Positions 9,527-19,180 of a DNA stretch of 55,474 nucleotides are shown one piece after another (position 1 is the stretch's first letter; the number at the start of each line of letters is the position of its first letter). Source of the stretch: Ascidiaceihabitans sp. (GTDB lineage: Bacteria > Pseudomonadota > Alphaproteobacteria > Rhodobacterales > Rhodobacteraceae); NCBI GenBank assembly GCA_028825475.1, contig JAPKAB010000018.1, positions 1-55,474 of the forward strand, given 5' to 3'. The position numbers and the translations under genes are program-made. Under the pieces are notes generated by a model. It was not told the DNA's origin and ran no database searches. It saw nothing but the letters and a program-made list of their open reading frames with translations.

Positions 9527-10084
9527 ATGGGCATCAAAACAGCGAACCTCAAACTTACCGTTGCGGCAATTATGATGACAGTCATAAATTCCTTACCATT
9601 GGCTGCGCAACCGGTCACCTCTGATCTGTTAGAGCAGCTAAAAACTGCCGAAGTCGGAGACGTCGCCAAAATTGAACGGGCGCTAAAATTGGAGTGGTCG
9701 CGATCTGGGTCTAAGGCATTGGATTTGCTGCTATTGCGCGGGCGCGAGGCGATGGCCTCTGGGGATACAAATGCTGCAATCGAACATTTTAGTGCACTCA
9801 CTGATCATGCCCCAAACTTTGCTGAGGGTTGGCATGGACGGGCAATAGCGTATTTCGAAATCGAATTACTTGGGCCAGCGTTAGCCGACTTGAAACGCTC
9901 TTTGGTGTTGAATCCCAACAATTTTGATGCGGTTTTTGGCCTTGGATCAATGATGATGACATTCGAAGATTTTTCCCGTGCTGAAAAGGCATTTCGGGAG
10001 GTTCTGCGCTTGCATCCCAATCACGAAAACGCGACCAATGCACTTGAACGGCTGGAAAGCCAAGGAATCGGGCGTGAGCTTTAA
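9527..10084 (+). CDS. Secreted TPR-repeat protein
   Basis: A 185-residue protein with a probable signal peptide (MGIKTANLKLTVAAIMM to about residue 27, LAAQ) followed by about three tetratricopeptide repeats (residues about 65-175; for example AEGWHGRAIAYFEIELLGPA and AEKAFREVLRLHPNHENA). It probably acts as a periplasmic scaffold; the partner is unknown. The frame runs upstream to 9194 antisense to the SCP2 gene, but that part is low-complexity shadow. ATG 9527 gives a proper signal peptide; 9491 is an alternative. No strong ribosome site is visible for either. It precedes the helicase by 25 bases. Confidence 0.75.
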   Translation: MGIKTANLKLTVAAIMMTVINSLPLAAQPVTSDLLEQLKTAEVGDVAKIERALKLEWSRSGSKALDLLLLRGREAMASGDTNAAIEHFSALTDHAPNFAEGWHGRAIAYFEIELLGPALADLKRSLVLNPNNFDAVFGLGSMMMTFEDFSRAEKAFREVLRLHPNHENATNALERLESQGIGREL

Positions 10085-10109
10085 AAGCTTGGGCCATTAA
10101 GGGAATGTC

Positions 10110-12842
10110 GTGTCGCTGAACGGACGTGTCGTGGCCGTTTTAGGTCCGACAAACACAGGTAAAACCACCTATGCAATCGAGCGTATGTTGGGGCATCGAA
10201 CGGGCGTCATCGGCCTGCCGCTGCGCCTTTTGGCGCGCGAGGTCTATGACCGCATCGTTGCAATTCGTGGGCCGTCAGTTGTGGCCTTGGTCACAGGTGA
10301 AGAACGCATTGTTCCGCCGCGCACCCAATATTGGGTGTGTACGGTTGAGGCTATGCCAGAAGGCATGGGGTGCGATTTTCTAGCAGTTGACGAAATCCAA
10401 GTATGTGCCGATCCTGAGCGTGGCCATATCTTCACGGATCGCTTGTTGCGTGCGCGTGGCCTGAAGGAAACGCTATTCCTTGGCTCTGATACAATGCGCA
10501 GTGCGATTGCTGAACTGATACCTGAAGCACAGTTTTTACGGCGTGAGCGGATGTCTGAGCTAACGTATGTTGGCCAAAAAAAGATTAGCCGCATGCGTCC
10601 GCGTAGCGCGATTGTCGGGTTCTCCGTCGAAAACGTATATGCGATTGCTGAGCTTTTGCGCCGTCAAAAGGGGGGGGCTGCTGTTGTGATGGGGGCACTC
10701 AGTCCGCGGACGCGTAATGCACAGGTTGAGATGTATCAAAACGGTGAGGTTGATTATCTGGTGGCGACAGATGCCATCGGGATGGGGTTGAACCTGGATG
10801 TTGATCACGTTGCATTTTCTGCGCTATCCAAATTCGATGGGCGCCGTATGCGTCCACTTGCGCCTAATGAGCTAGCGCAAATTGCTGGGCGGGCAGGGCG
10901 CGGCCTAAAAGATGGGACATTTGGAGTGACAGGGGACGCGCGTCCCCTGGATGACGGCATGGCGCAGGCCATTATGGACCATAAGTTCACGCCACAGCGC
11001 AAATTGAATTTCCGCAATCATGCGCTTCAATTTGGCAGCGTTGACCGTCTGATTCAGACACTTGAGGCATCGCCTGACCACGAAATGTTGGTCAAAGCCC
11101 GTGAAGCTGACGATTTAGCAACACTTAAAAACCTATCCCAAGTTGGGGAAGTGAGTGCGCGTGCAACCGATGGGCCATCGGTCAGGTTGTTATGGGATGC
11201 ATGCCGTTTACCGGACTTTCGAGGCATTGGTCGGGGGACCCATGCGGACCTTGTAGCAGTTATTTACAACTATTTACATCAAAGTGGGTGCATTCCAGAC
11301 GAATGGATGGAAAGACAGATCAAAGTGATCGATCGGACCGATGGAGACATCGATACATTGTCTAAACGGCTCGCTTTTATTCGAACTTGGACCTATGTGG
11401 CACAACGCAAAGGTTGGACAAATGACGAAAGTCATTGGCGTGAGCAGACGCGTTCTGTAGAAGACAGGTTGTCGGACGCGCTGCACGAGCGTTTGACCCA
11501 AAGATTTGTAGATCGGCGCACATCCGTGCTTTTGCGCCGATTGGGACAGAAGGAAGCCATGGTGGCCGAAGTAAACGACGCAGGTGAAGTGACTGTAGAG
11601 GGTGAATTTGTTGGCAAACTGGATGGTTTCCGGTTTAGTCAGGACAAAGGCACTGGAGTGGCTGAGGCCAAAACGATCAAAACGGCGGCGCTTCAAGCGT
11701 TAGCCCCGCAGTTTCATCTGCGCGCTGATCGGTTTTATAACGCTCCTGATACAGAAATTGATTACACGGAACAGGGCGGCCTTATGTGGGGTACCTCTGC
11801 CGTTGGTAAACTTGTCGCTGGCGCAGATGCGCTTAAGCCACGGGTTGAAGTCTTTGTTGATGACGTTGCTGGGCCAGAGGTTGCTGAAAAAGTGCAACGT
11901 CGCTTGCAACATTTCATCGATCGCAAGGTTGCGGCCTTGTTTGAGCCGTTGTTGAACCTTGGTCGCGACGAGGCGTTGATAGGTTTAGCGCGCGGCTTTG
12001 CATTCCAATTGGTCGAAAACATGGGGGTGTTGCCACGCTCTGTGGTGGCCAACGAAGTTAAGGCACTTGATCAAGATGCTCGTGGCGCATTGCGCAAACA
12101 TGGTATCCGTTTTGGTCAATTCACCATCTTTATGCCATTGTTGTTGAAGCCCGCTGCGACGCGTCTGCGTTTGGTTCTTTGGTCTTTGAACAAAGGGCTG
12201 GATATTTTTCCTGAATCGCCTCCTCCTGGCTTGGTCACAATCCCAGCTGAAAAGGGTGTGACGGAAGGGGCCGACACGGTGTCAGGCTACCGCATTGCAG
12301 GCGAACGCGCGATCCGCATCGATATGTTGGAACGTCTTGCTGACATGCTGCGCTCAGAGGACTCACGTGGAGGATTTGAAGCCAAAGCTGACATGTTGTC
12401 CATTACAGGTATGACGCTTGAGCAATTTGTGGATCTGATGCAGGGCCTTGGTTACAAAGCTGAAAAAGGTGAACGTGCCAAAGTTAAAACTGCACCGGCT
12501 GCTGTTGATACACCTGTGAAGGCAGAAGTTGATGCTCCAGCGGCACCTGCTGAAGCGATTGATACTGAAGCACCTGTGGCAGAGGTCGAGATGGAGGTGT
12601 TCTACACCTTCACTTGGTCACGTGCACCGCGTGCAAACACACGTCCAGCCCGTACTGGCGATAAGCCAAGCGGTGAAAGCCGTGGTAAAGGTAAACCTAA
12701 AGGTAAGCCACGTGGTGCCAACAAAGGTGCGCGCGACGACAAGGCAAAGTCTTTCTCTGCACGTCCAACAAAACCTGAGAAGAAAATCGATCCCGACAAT
12801 CCGTTTGCAGCGGCATTGATGGGATTGAAAAGCGGTAAGTAA
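10110..12842 (+). CDS. SUV3-like ATP-dependent RNA helicase
   Basis: This superfamily 2 helicase of the SUV3/mitochondrial degradosome type is common in alphaproteobacteria, where a role in RNA turnover is inferred. Walker A is GPTNTGKT (residues 12-19), and the Walker B box is DEIQ (94-97) rather than DEAD/DEAH. Motif VI is probably QIAGRAGRG. The GTG start at 10110 is forced, because the nearby ATG at 10105 is out of frame. A low-complexity Ala/Pro/Glu region and a Lys/Arg/Gly-rich tail (about residues 790-910) probably bind RNA. The S4-domain gene starts at the base after its stop, so the two are coupled. Confidence 0.85.
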   Translation: MSLNGRVVAVLGPTNTGKTTYAIERMLGHRTGVIGLPLRLLAREVYDRIVAIRGPSVVALVTGEERIVPPRTQYWVCTVEAMPEGMGCDFLAVDEIQVCADPERGHIFTDRLLRARGLKETLFLGSDTMRSAIAELIPEAQFLRRERMSELTYVGQKKISRMRPRSAIVGFSVENVYAIAELLRRQKGGAAVVMGALSPRTRNAQVEMYQNGEVDYLVATDAIGMGLNLDVDHVAFSALSKFDGRRMRPLAPNELAQIAGRAGRGLKDGTFGVTGDARPLDDGMAQAIMDHKFTPQRKLNFRNHALQFGSVDRLIQTLEASPDHEMLVKAREADDLATLKNLSQVGEVSARATDGPSVRLLWDACRLPDFRGIGRGTHADLVAVIYNYLHQSGCIPDEWMERQIKVIDRTDGDIDTLSKRLAFIRTWTYVAQRKGWTNDESHWREQTRSVEDRLSDALHERLTQRFVDRRTSVLLRRLGQKEAMVAEVNDAGEVTVEGEFVGKLDGFRFSQDKGTGVAEAKTIKTAALQALAPQFHLRADRFYNAPDTEIDYTEQGGLMWGTSAVGKLVAGADALKPRVEVFVDDVAGPEVAEKVQRRLQHFIDRKVAALFEPLLNLGRDEALIGLARGFAFQLVENMGVLPRSVVANEVKALDQDARGALRKHGIRFGQFTIFMPLLLKPAATRLRLVLWSLNKGLDIFPESPPPGLVTIPAEKGVTEGADTVSGYRIAGERAIRIDMLERLADMLRSEDSRGGFEAKADMLSITGMTLEQFVDLMQGLGYKAEKGERAKVKTAPAAVDTPVKAEVDAPAAPAEAIDTEAPVAEVEMEVFYTFTWSRAPRANTRPARTGDKPSGESRGKGKPKGKPRGANKGARDDKAKSFSARPTKPEKKIDPDNPFAAALMGLKSGK

Positions 12843-13250
12843 GTGAGCGATCCATCGGGCAAACAACGGCTAGACAAATGGCTGTGGTTTGCCCGTTTCT
12901 TTAAGACGAGGTCATTGGCCGCGACCCGTGTTGCTGCTGGCGATGTTCGGGTTGATGGGGAACGAGTCACCAAACGATCCACGCTCATCCAAGCAGGCAA
13001 CGTTTTAACCTTTGCAGTCGGTACACAAACGCGTGTTATTCAGATTGGTGATATCGGTGATCGCCGTGGTCCAGCGCCTGAAGCACAAGAACTTTACACC
13101 GATTTGACCCCGTCCGAGGTCAAGCTTGAGAACAAACATCCTGCAAACCCTAGCTTTGAAGGAAAAGGGCGCCCGACTAAGCGCGATCGCCGTAAAGGTG
13201 ATCTTTATCGCATCCATTCCTTCAGCGACGTCAGAGACGACCTTGAATGA
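12843..13250 (+). CDS. RNA-binding S4 domain protein, HslR/Hsp15 family
   Basis: The N-terminal S4 domain (residues about 6-65: QRLDKWLWFARFFKTRSLA, then GDVRVDGERV) matches Hsp15-like proteins, which bind structured RNA such as nascent-chain-blocked 50S subunits. The basic C-terminal tail (RPTKRDRRKGD) is usual. It starts with GTG at the base following the helicase stop, so translational coupling is likely. The pairing with an RNA helicase supports an RNA or ribosome-related role. Confidence 0.88.
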   Translation: MSDPSGKQRLDKWLWFARFFKTRSLAATRVAAGDVRVDGERVTKRSTLIQAGNVLTFAVGTQTRVIQIGDIGDRRGPAPEAQELYTDLTPSEVKLENKHPANPSFEGKGRPTKRDRRKGDLYRIHSFSDVRDDLE

Positions 13251-13304
13251 TCCTCTCCACTGAATTAGCTAGTCCAACGAACCGTTAAAAACGAGCGACC
13301 CTAT

Positions 13305-13640
13305 ATGACATATATCGTCAATGATGCTTGCATCGCCTGCAAATACACAGACTGCGTCGAAGTCTGCCCCGTAGATTGTTTCTACGAGGGTGAAAACATG
13401 TTGGTCATTCATCCAGATGAATGCATCGATTGCGGAGTTTGTGAACCCGAATGCCCTGCAGATGCTATTCGCCCTGATACTGAGCCTGACATGGAAAAGT
13501 GGGTTGAGTTTAACCGTAAGTATTCTGAGCTATGGCCGGTTATCATCACCAAAAAAGACCAACTTCCGAATGCGGAGGAAATGGACGGCAAAGAAGGCAA
13601 GATGGAGCTCTTCTCTGAAGCGCCAGGTGAGGGTGGCTAA
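13305..13640 (+). CDS. fdxA: 7Fe ferredoxin FdxA
   Basis: A 111-residue ferredoxin carrying one 3Fe-4S and one 4Fe-4S cluster. By family knowledge C9, C17 and C50 hold the 3Fe cluster, and C21, C40, C43 and C46 hold the 4Fe cluster. The C-terminal extension (about residues 60-111) is typical of alphaproteobacterial FdxA. It is a cytoplasmic electron carrier with no partner evident here. It follows the S4 gene by 54 bases, an arrangement often seen in Rhodobacterales. Confidence 0.95.
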   Translation: MTYIVNDACIACKYTDCVEVCPVDCFYEGENMLVIHPDECIDCGVCEPECPADAIRPDTEPDMEKWVEFNRKYSELWPVIITKKDQLPNAEEMDGKEGKMELFSEAPGEGG

Positions 13641-13720
13641 GCCACTATAGATTCGCGGTTTTGGGGCGGAAATACGCTCCGAGCCATGAATTTCAAAAAG
13701 TAATTTGTTATTTTTAGTTA

Positions 13721-13757
13721 AAAGGCCTCCCAGCGAACTTTCTTGGGGGGCTTTTTT
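13721..13757 (+). terminator. Rho-independent terminator of fdxA
   Basis: A stem formed by GGCCTCCCAG and CTTGGGGGGC, with G-U pairs, has a short loop and is followed by six T. It lies 80 bases after fdxA and separates the helicase-S4-fdxA unit from carD. Confidence 0.7.
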
Positions 13758-13801
13758 GTGGTATGGTGTTTGAGTATATAACCTAACGGATCAATTCCCA
13801 G

Positions 13802-13887
13802 CCCAGCGATATTTAAGAAGCTGGGCCCAGAAATCACTGAAAACCGCAAATTTGACGTGGCATTCTTGCCCCGCCAGTTGCGGTTTT
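13802..13887 (+). promoter_or_regulatory. Two inverted repeats in the carD leader
   Basis: Two consecutive inverted repeats lie in the 176 bases before carD. CCCAGC (13802-13807) pairs with GCTGGG (13820-13825). AAAACCGCAA (13840-13849) pairs perfectly with TTGCGGTTTT (13878-13887) across a 28-base loop. The second stem ends in four T, so it could act as an attenuator or an mRNA-stabilising leader structure. No known riboswitch consensus is recognised. Confidence 0.4.
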
Positions 13888-13933
13888 GACTTTGAGTTTT
13901 GCATGGAAATTATCTGTTTTCTGAGGAAAATGA

Positions 13934-14461
13934 ATGACTAAATCGAAAAAGCTAGACTTCCGTACCGGTGAATTTGTGGTTTACCCAGCCCATGGTGTTG
14001 GTCAAATCACTGATGTTGAAGAACAGGAAGTTGCTGGCGTTACGCTAGAACTGTTTGTGATTTCTTTCGAGAAGGACAAAATGACTCTGCGCGTCCCAAC
14101 ACATAAAGCTGTTGAAATCGGTATGCGCTCTTTGTCATCACCAAATGACATTTTGCATGCGATGAAGACCCTAAAGGGTAAAGCTAAGGTTAAGCGCGCT
14201 ATGTGGTCCCGTCGTGCGCAAGAGTATGAGCAAAAGATCAACTCTGGTGATCTGATCGCAATTGCTGAAGTTGTGCGTGACTTGCACCGCACTGATGATC
14301 AGCGTGAGCAAAGCTATTCAGAACGTCAGCTTTACGAAGCTGCGCTTGAGCGTCTTACACGTGAAGTTGCGGCTGTTGAAGGCGGTGACGAAGTCGCTGC
14401 TGGAACCAAGATCGTAGATGTGTTGATGAGCCGTGTTGTGCCTGTCATTGCTGCGACCTAA
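13934..14461 (+). CDS. CarD/CdnL-family RNA polymerase-binding regulator
   Basis: A 175-residue CarD-family protein, which binds the RNA polymerase beta subunit and stabilises open promoter complexes. The N-terminal RNAP-interaction domain is seen as FRTGEFVVYPAHGVGQITDVEEQEVAG (residues about 9-35). The helical DNA-binding part includes AMWSRRAQEYEQKINSGD and the family's LYEAALERLTREVA near the C-terminus. It is a monocistronic unit with its own terminator, and the structured leader suggests post-transcriptional control. Confidence 0.93.
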   Translation: MTKSKKLDFRTGEFVVYPAHGVGQITDVEEQEVAGVTLELFVISFEKDKMTLRVPTHKAVEIGMRSLSSPNDILHAMKTLKGKAKVKRAMWSRRAQEYEQKINSGDLIAIAEVVRDLHRTDDQREQSYSERQLYEAALERLTREVAAVEGGDEVAAGTKIVDVLMSRVVPVIAAT

Positions 14462-14478
14462 AACGCCTAAAAATTTCA

Positions 14479-14514
14479 AAAACCGCGCGAGATGAAAGCC
14501 TCGCGCGGTTTTTT
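14479..14514 (+). terminator. Rho-independent terminator of carD
   Basis: A long GC-rich stem (AAAACCGCGCGAG pairing with CTCGCGCGGTTTT) has an 8-base loop and ends in six T, directly after the carD stop. It is one of the clearest terminators in the window. Confidence 0.92.
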
Positions 14515-14525
14515 GTTCGCTGCTG

Positions 14526-15293
14526 TTAAGCGACCAGGAAAACCAGGATCGCGGTCTCGCACAAGACTTGGGTTGCGCCTAATACATCGCCGGTTTGTCC
14601 ACCAATTTTTGTTTTTGCCAGCTTAGTCAGGCCAAACGCGATAAACACCGTGATCAGTGCCGCACCGATTGCACTAAATCCAATAAGTATCAGCGCCAAT
14701 ACACCAGCAGCACCGCATGAAAAGGCCGCTGTCTGCTGCGTTGGGCGGCCAACGCTGTGCGACAGCCCTGTATCGCGGGCATTTTCTACCATTGCCATGA
14801 TTGCAGGTAGTACGCCTCTTGATAGAACCGCGGCAGCGATGACACCGGCAAACCCAAGGGAAATAGCGGCGCTTAGCGCCATCCAGCGAAGGCCAGTGAC
14901 AATGACGATTGCCAGAACGCCGTAAGTGCCTATTTGGCTGTCTTTCATGATCTCTAGGCGACGCGCTGGATCAAAACCGCCCCAAAAGCCATCGGCGCAG
15001 TCAGCAAGGCCGTCTTCGTGCATCCCACCGGTTATGATCATACTGGTGGCAAGCATGAGGCCGGCAATGATCGCTGCATTCACGCCCAGCCAAAAACCGA
15101 TCGCGCCGACAATGCAGGTTGCCATGCCAACAATTACCCCAACAATAGGAAACGCCCATGCATTTTCTGCTTGGCGTTCAAAGGCTTCATCGGGCGCTTG
15201 TGGCAAGGGCAGCCGAGTCAATAATGTGCCTGCAGCAACAATATCCCAAAGAGAATTTCTGAAGGTCGTGCCGTTCAAGTCGTTTTTATTCAT
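14526..15293 (-). CDS. cobS: Adenosylcobinamide-GDP ribazoletransferase (cobalamin synthase)
   Basis: CobS (CobV) joins adenosylcobinamide-GDP with alpha-ribazole in the last steps of cobalamin assembly and is an integral membrane enzyme. The conserved acidic motif [15 protein letters not shown] (residues about 91-105) is intact, followed by DSQIGTYG. Several hydrophobic helices fill the rest, and the 255-residue length is usual. It is divergent from cobT, whose product makes the alpha-ribazole phosphate it uses. Confidence 0.95.
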   Translation of the reverse strand: MNKNDLNGTTFRNSLWDIVAAGTLLTRLPLPQAPDEAFERQAENAWAFPIVGVIVGMATCIVGAIGFWLGVNAAIIAGLMLATSMIITGGMHEDGLADCADGFWGGFDPARRLEIMKDSQIGTYGVLAIVIVTGLRWMALSAAISLGFAGVIAAAVLSRGVLPAIMAMVENARDTGLSHSVGRPTQQTAAFSCGAAGVLALILIGFSAIGAALITVFIAFGLTKLAKTKIGGQTGDVLGATQVLCETAILVFLVA

Positions 15294-15376
15294 GTCCGCG
15301 CCTTTTTCATGTCTTGCAGGTTAAGGCGCATTGGGTAAACAGACGATACAGGTCTGGCAAGAGTAGGAAGCGACAC

Positions 15377-16402
15377 ATGAACAATTCATCAACAATTACC
15401 TTTACTAAACTCGATCATGTGCGCGAATTGATGCAGACACTGCCAGTTTCAGACGCTGCCGCTGTTGAAGGTGCACAGGCACGCAATAGCCAACTGACCA
15501 AACCACCAGGTGCTTTAGGACGTTTAGAAGATTTGGCTATTTGGTATGCTGGATGGCGCGGGACTGATCGCCCTGTCATCAGCGCCCCACAAATTATTGT
15601 ATTTGCAGGCAATCACGGTGTCGCTGCCAAAGGTGTATCTGCATTCCCGCCCGAAGTTACAGAGCAGATGGTCTTGAATTTCCAACATGGCGGTGCTGCA
15701 ATCAACCAATTGGCTAAGACGTTTGGCGCAAAGATGGACGTCCACGCATTGTCTTTGGAGACGCCTACTGCTGATTTCACACAAGGGCCTGCAATGACTG
15801 AGACGGAGGTCTGCGCAGCTATCCAAACTGGTTGGGATGCAGTTGATCCAAATACTGATTTGCTTGTTGCGGGTGAAATGGGCATCGGTAATACGACTTC
15901 AGCGGCTGCGATTGGTATGGCGCTACTGGGCGGTGATGCCGCCGATTGGACTGGCCGTGGTACAGGTGTTGAGGGGCCCGCACTTCAAGCGAAGACTGAC
16001 GTAGTGGCTGCAGGTGTAAAGCGCCACGCCGGTAAAGGCGACGGTTTAGACGCATTGGCGGCTTTGGGTGGTCGCGAGTTGGCAGCTATGGCTGGTGCGA
16101 TCCTACGCGCGCGTGCGCTGTCGATTCCGGTAATCTTGGACGGGTTTATTTGTACAGCAGCCGCGACATGCTTGCATGCCACACAAAATGGTGTGTTAGA
16201 TCACGCTGTTGCGGGGCATCAAAGTGATGAACAGGCTCATAAACGGATGTTGGTCGCATTGGGAAAACAACCGTTGCTACAACTTGGACTACGCTTGGGA
16301 GAGGCATCTGGTGGAGCTTTAGCCATTGGTATTCTACAGGGTGCTGTTGCGTGTCACAGTGGTATGTCTACCTTTGCTGAGGCCGGCGTTTCAGATGGCT
16401 GA
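15377..16402 (+). CDS. cobT: Nicotinate-nucleotide-dimethylbenzimidazole phosphoribosyltransferase
   Basis: CobT (CobU) converts nicotinate mononucleotide and dimethylbenzimidazole into alpha-ribazole phosphate for cobalamin's lower ligand. Family motifs are present: [37 protein letters not shown] and [12 protein letters not shown] chose ATG 15377 (MNNSSTITF) because AGGAAG precedes it; the frame extends to 15314. It has 341 residues. The 83-base gap to divergent cobS is too short for a cobalamin riboswitch plus promoters. It ends 2 bases from the next, convergent gene. Confidence 0.95.
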   Translation: MNNSSTITFTKLDHVRELMQTLPVSDAAAVEGAQARNSQLTKPPGALGRLEDLAIWYAGWRGTDRPVISAPQIIVFAGNHGVAAKGVSAFPPEVTEQMVLNFQHGGAAINQLAKTFGAKMDVHALSLETPTADFTQGPAMTETEVCAAIQTGWDAVDPNTDLLVAGEMGIGNTTSAAAIGMALLGGDAADWTGRGTGVEGPALQAKTDVVAAGVKRHAGKGDGLDALAALGGRELAAMAGAILRARALSIPVILDGFICTAAATCLHATQNGVLDHAVAGHQSDEQAHKRMLVALGKQPLLQLGLRLGEASGGALAIGILQGAVACHSGMSTFAEAGVSDG

Positions 16403-16404
16403 AA

Positions 16405-18921
16405 CTAGCTTTTTGGCATCTTGAGGGTCAAGTTTCGGCTGCCCTTTTTGTAGCGCAACTCGTTGTCGCCAATGGCTGAGACGCGTCCACCATCGATACG
16501 ATCGCCAACTTGAACTTTTTGATAGCGGCCATTTGAAAGACGGACCAAAGCTCGACGGCTAGATGGTTTGCCGTAAACGCCGATCAGATTAACGTTGCGA
16601 AGGTTGATCGCGTTCTTGACCGTCGCTGATTTTGCGACACTGGCGGACGACGGAATTTTGGGAACAACAACCTTTGGCGCGACTGACGCAACACGCGTTC
16701 CTTGATCCGTTGATTGATTTGCCTTGGCACGTTTGACGATCCGCGCGAAATTCTTTGGACGTCCATCTGGGCGTACAGATGCCGTAACTGCCTGTGGATT
16801 TGTTGGACCTTCAATGACTATCCCGCCAACACGTGGTGCCAGCCCCGCAAGTGAAGCCGCCGCCGCCGCCGCTGCTGCGTCATTTTGTGCGTTCTCAGTG
16901 GCTGGATCGACATCTCGTTGCGCAACGGCTTGTTCAACTGCCGGGCGCAATCGTGGGCGTAATTGGGCAAGTTCTGATCGCGAAAGCCCCCCATTTACGG
17001 ATCGTTCATTTTGTTCGATAAGATTTGATGGTCGTGGCTGTGGACGTGTTTTGGCGATCAACGCACGAGCCGGATCCACTTTTTCTGGTTGAGCCTTACG
17101 TTCTGGCATTTGTGGCGGTGTAACTTCGGGGCGACCTAAAAAAACTGTAACTCCGCTGGGCGTTAACGCACCGTTGATCGTCGGAACGACCAACCCATTA
17201 GAACCGAGCGCAAAGGATGTGCCCGCCGCCACGGGCGTTGTTTGTTCGCCAAGTCCGCGGTCAGTTAAAAGCGCGCCAACATTGGGCAACGCGATAGCAT
17301 CGTTGGATGAACTGACGGGATCGATGCTGGTAATGTACAGGTCAGCCAGGCTGATCAATGATGCGGGCTGCGGGACTTCTGGCGCAACAGGCCATATTCC
17401 AGTTACCGCGTAGTTTGCCGCAAGTTCTTGAGCTGAAAGTTCTGGTAATGCAACGACAGGATCGGCCTGTGGTGTGCGCAGGGCGTCCAATACGGCCGTG
17501 TCTTCAGGGCTTAGGTCAGACCATAGGGATGCGGTTTCAATGTTTGGCCCTATGTCCTCTGATGGGGTCGGTGCCAAGCCCGAGGGTGCCTCAGCAATTG
17601 CGTCGTCATTTGGGGAGTTGAAGAAGCGGGCAAGACCTTCGTCCATAAAGACAGAGGCCCAAGCGGCCACGCCAGCAAGAAAAAGTAATAATACGGCAGT
17701 TAAGATAAGGCCTAAGAATTTTGGTTTTCCACCAACAAACGCTTTGCGATCTGCTTTGCGTGCACCAAAAATTGTTAAACGCTGCGCCTCTGTTGATGGT
17801 TGGGTTGAAATTGGGGCTGGCGCAGGTATCGACTCGTTGCCGGATTTGCTCCGCCGGCTCAAGAACCCTGCTGCGATCTGAGGTTCAGGCGGATCGATCG
17901 CGACCAATCCGGGTGTTTCAGATGGTGTATCCTCTAACGAAGGGACAGAGGCAGAGATGACTGAGGTTGCCAGGATGTTTCGGGTTGCACCTGCAAGCGA
18001 TGGAGACGGTCTATTTGGTGCCCGACGACTTGCGAAGCCAACAGCTACTGGGTTTTCAGATATCTGGGTAGGGGATTCGATGGCTGTTGGGGGCGCAACG
18101 GCCACGGCATCAGGCGCAAGTTTTGGTTCTGTTGTTTCAGTCGGTATTATGGGTGGAGAGACAAGTTTTTCAGCCGCGACCTCGTCAAAATTGTCCGCAA
18201 TAAGCTGTTCTTCCCTGACGCCGTCTTCGGTCGCCTGTTCTGCTATCGGCGCGGCTAATTCTGGCTCTTCATGTTCCAGCACGCCTTCCTCAGAAACGGC
18301 TACTGTTTCAACAACAGGAATGGCAAAAACCTCAGGTTCCAGGTGTTCAGGCTCGAGTTTGGGAATGAGTGCCTGCGGAATGTCAGCAGCGTTTCCAACT
18401 ACAACAAGTACAGTTTGGTCAGGAACAATTGTTAAATCGCTATTCGGCGAGGTTGCACCGAAAAATGGTTCGCCGACGAAGTTACCTTCTTCAGGGATCG
18501 CCACCCAGCTTACAGGGTTAAAGTTGTGCTCTCTTGCAAATGCTTTAGCTTCTGCCAAGGTTTCGCAAGCGACTGCTGCGACATAGGTTTGTGACTGATC
18601 CGAACTAACATCATAGGCCAGATCAGAAACGGCATAAGGAGTCGCACCTTCTAGCGCATCAAGCGCGAGTTGGTCACGCTCATCTTCGCTTAGGTCACCC
18701 GTTTCAAGCGTAATATATTTGATTTGATCGTTTGGAATGATCAACTTGCTGCTGATCGCATTATCAATGCATTGACGCGCTTTGGCTTCCAATTTGGCTA
18801 AATCGCCAACCAAATCCGTAGAATCGAGAGCAACTTCATCAACCAAACGCCAGCCATCCGCTGCGCGCAGCAGCAGGCGAATGCCCTCAAAAGAAAGGGA
18901 AAGCGCAAAATTCGGCTTCAT
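16405..18921 (-). CDS. Large bitopic membrane protein with GspL/PilM-like head and PilP/GspC-like tail
   Basis: This 838-residue protein is not assigned to a named family with confidence. The N-terminal 150 residues (FALSLSFEGIRLLLRAADGW; later LEGATPYAVSDLAYD) resemble the actin-like cytoplasmic domain of PilM/GspL. A Pro/Glu-rich linker contains two copies of a GFxSRR motif. One transmembrane helix lies near residues 405-428 (FLGLILTAVLLLFLAGVAAW). The periplasmic part is Pro/Ala-rich with an eight-alanine run. The last 60 residues (VNLIGVYGKPSSRRALVRL, then VQVGDRIDGG) look like the PilP/GspC homology region. Role inferred: envelope assembly or secretion scaffold. No other pilus or secretion gene is nearby. 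Confidence 0.6.
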   Translation of the reverse strand: MKPNFALSLSFEGIRLLLRAADGWRLVDEVALDSTDLVGDLAKLEAKARQCIDNAISSKLIIPNDQIKYITLETGDLSEDERDQLALDALEGATPYAVSDLAYDVSSDQSQTYVAAVACETLAEAKAFAREHNFNPVSWVAIPEEGNFVGEPFFGATSPNSDLTIVPDQTVLVVVGNAADIPQALIPKLEPEHLEPEVFAIPVVETVAVSEEGVLEHEEPELAAPIAEQATEDGVREEQLIADNFDEVAAEKLVSPPIIPTETTEPKLAPDAVAVAPPTAIESPTQISENPVAVGFASRRAPNRPSPSLAGATRNILATSVISASVPSLEDTPSETPGLVAIDPPEPQIAAGFLSRRSKSGNESIPAPAPISTQPSTEAQRLTIFGARKADRKAFVGGKPKFLGLILTAVLLLFLAGVAAWASVFMDEGLARFFNSPNDDAIAEAPSGLAPTPSEDIGPNIETASLWSDLSPEDTAVLDALRTPQADPVVALPELSAQELAANYAVTGIWPVAPEVPQPASLISLADLYITSIDPVSSSNDAIALPNVGALLTDRGLGEQTTPVAAGTSFALGSNGLVVPTINGALTPSGVTVFLGRPEVTPPQMPERKAQPEKVDPARALIAKTRPQPRPSNLIEQNERSVNGGLSRSELAQLRPRLRPAVEQAVAQRDVDPATENAQNDAAAAAAAASLAGLAPRVGGIVIEGPTNPQAVTASVRPDGRPKNFARIVKRAKANQSTDQGTRVASVAPKVVVPKIPSSASVAKSATVKNAINLRNVNLIGVYGKPSSRRALVRLSNGRYQKVQVGDRIDGGRVSAIGDNELRYKKGSRNLTLKMPKS

Positions 18922-19130
18922 CGTATGTCGGTTCCATCGATCTGTTGCGTGCCCAGCGGCACATCTTCAATCCTAAGGATATAACAGTCACGCTACGATG
19001 GGAAGTATTTCGCTAAAATGTGGAGCAGACTCGTCGAACGCCGGTGTTCATCAATCGCACGGTGTATGCGAGATGCGAAATAACCAAAGGAAATAAGGGG
19101 GTAGGCACAGCAGTTTATGTGCTGCATTGA

Positions 19131-19170
19131 AATTTGCTCTGCGGAATATTGCCGATCCCGCAGAGCAATT
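19131..19170 (-). terminator. Terminator hairpin after the O-acetylhomoserine sulfhydrylase gene
   Basis: A perfect 11-bp stem (TTGCTCTGCGG with CCGCAGAGCAA) closes a 13-base loop 10 bases beyond the stop at 19181. The T-run on the minus strand is short (AAATTTC), so termination may be incomplete. The rest of 18922-19130 is probably the promoter of the large membrane-protein gene. Confidence 0.65.
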
Positions 19171-19180
19171 GTGTATTGGC

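Noticed and set aside
15294..15376. Cobalamin riboswitch between cobS and cobT
   Set aside because: The 83-base gap is too short to hold one and no B12-box-like sequence is visible.
17957..18586. 209-codon plus-strand Ser/Ala/Thr-rich frame over the 838-residue gene
   Set aside because: Low-complexity antisense shadow of the Pro/Glu-rich linker.
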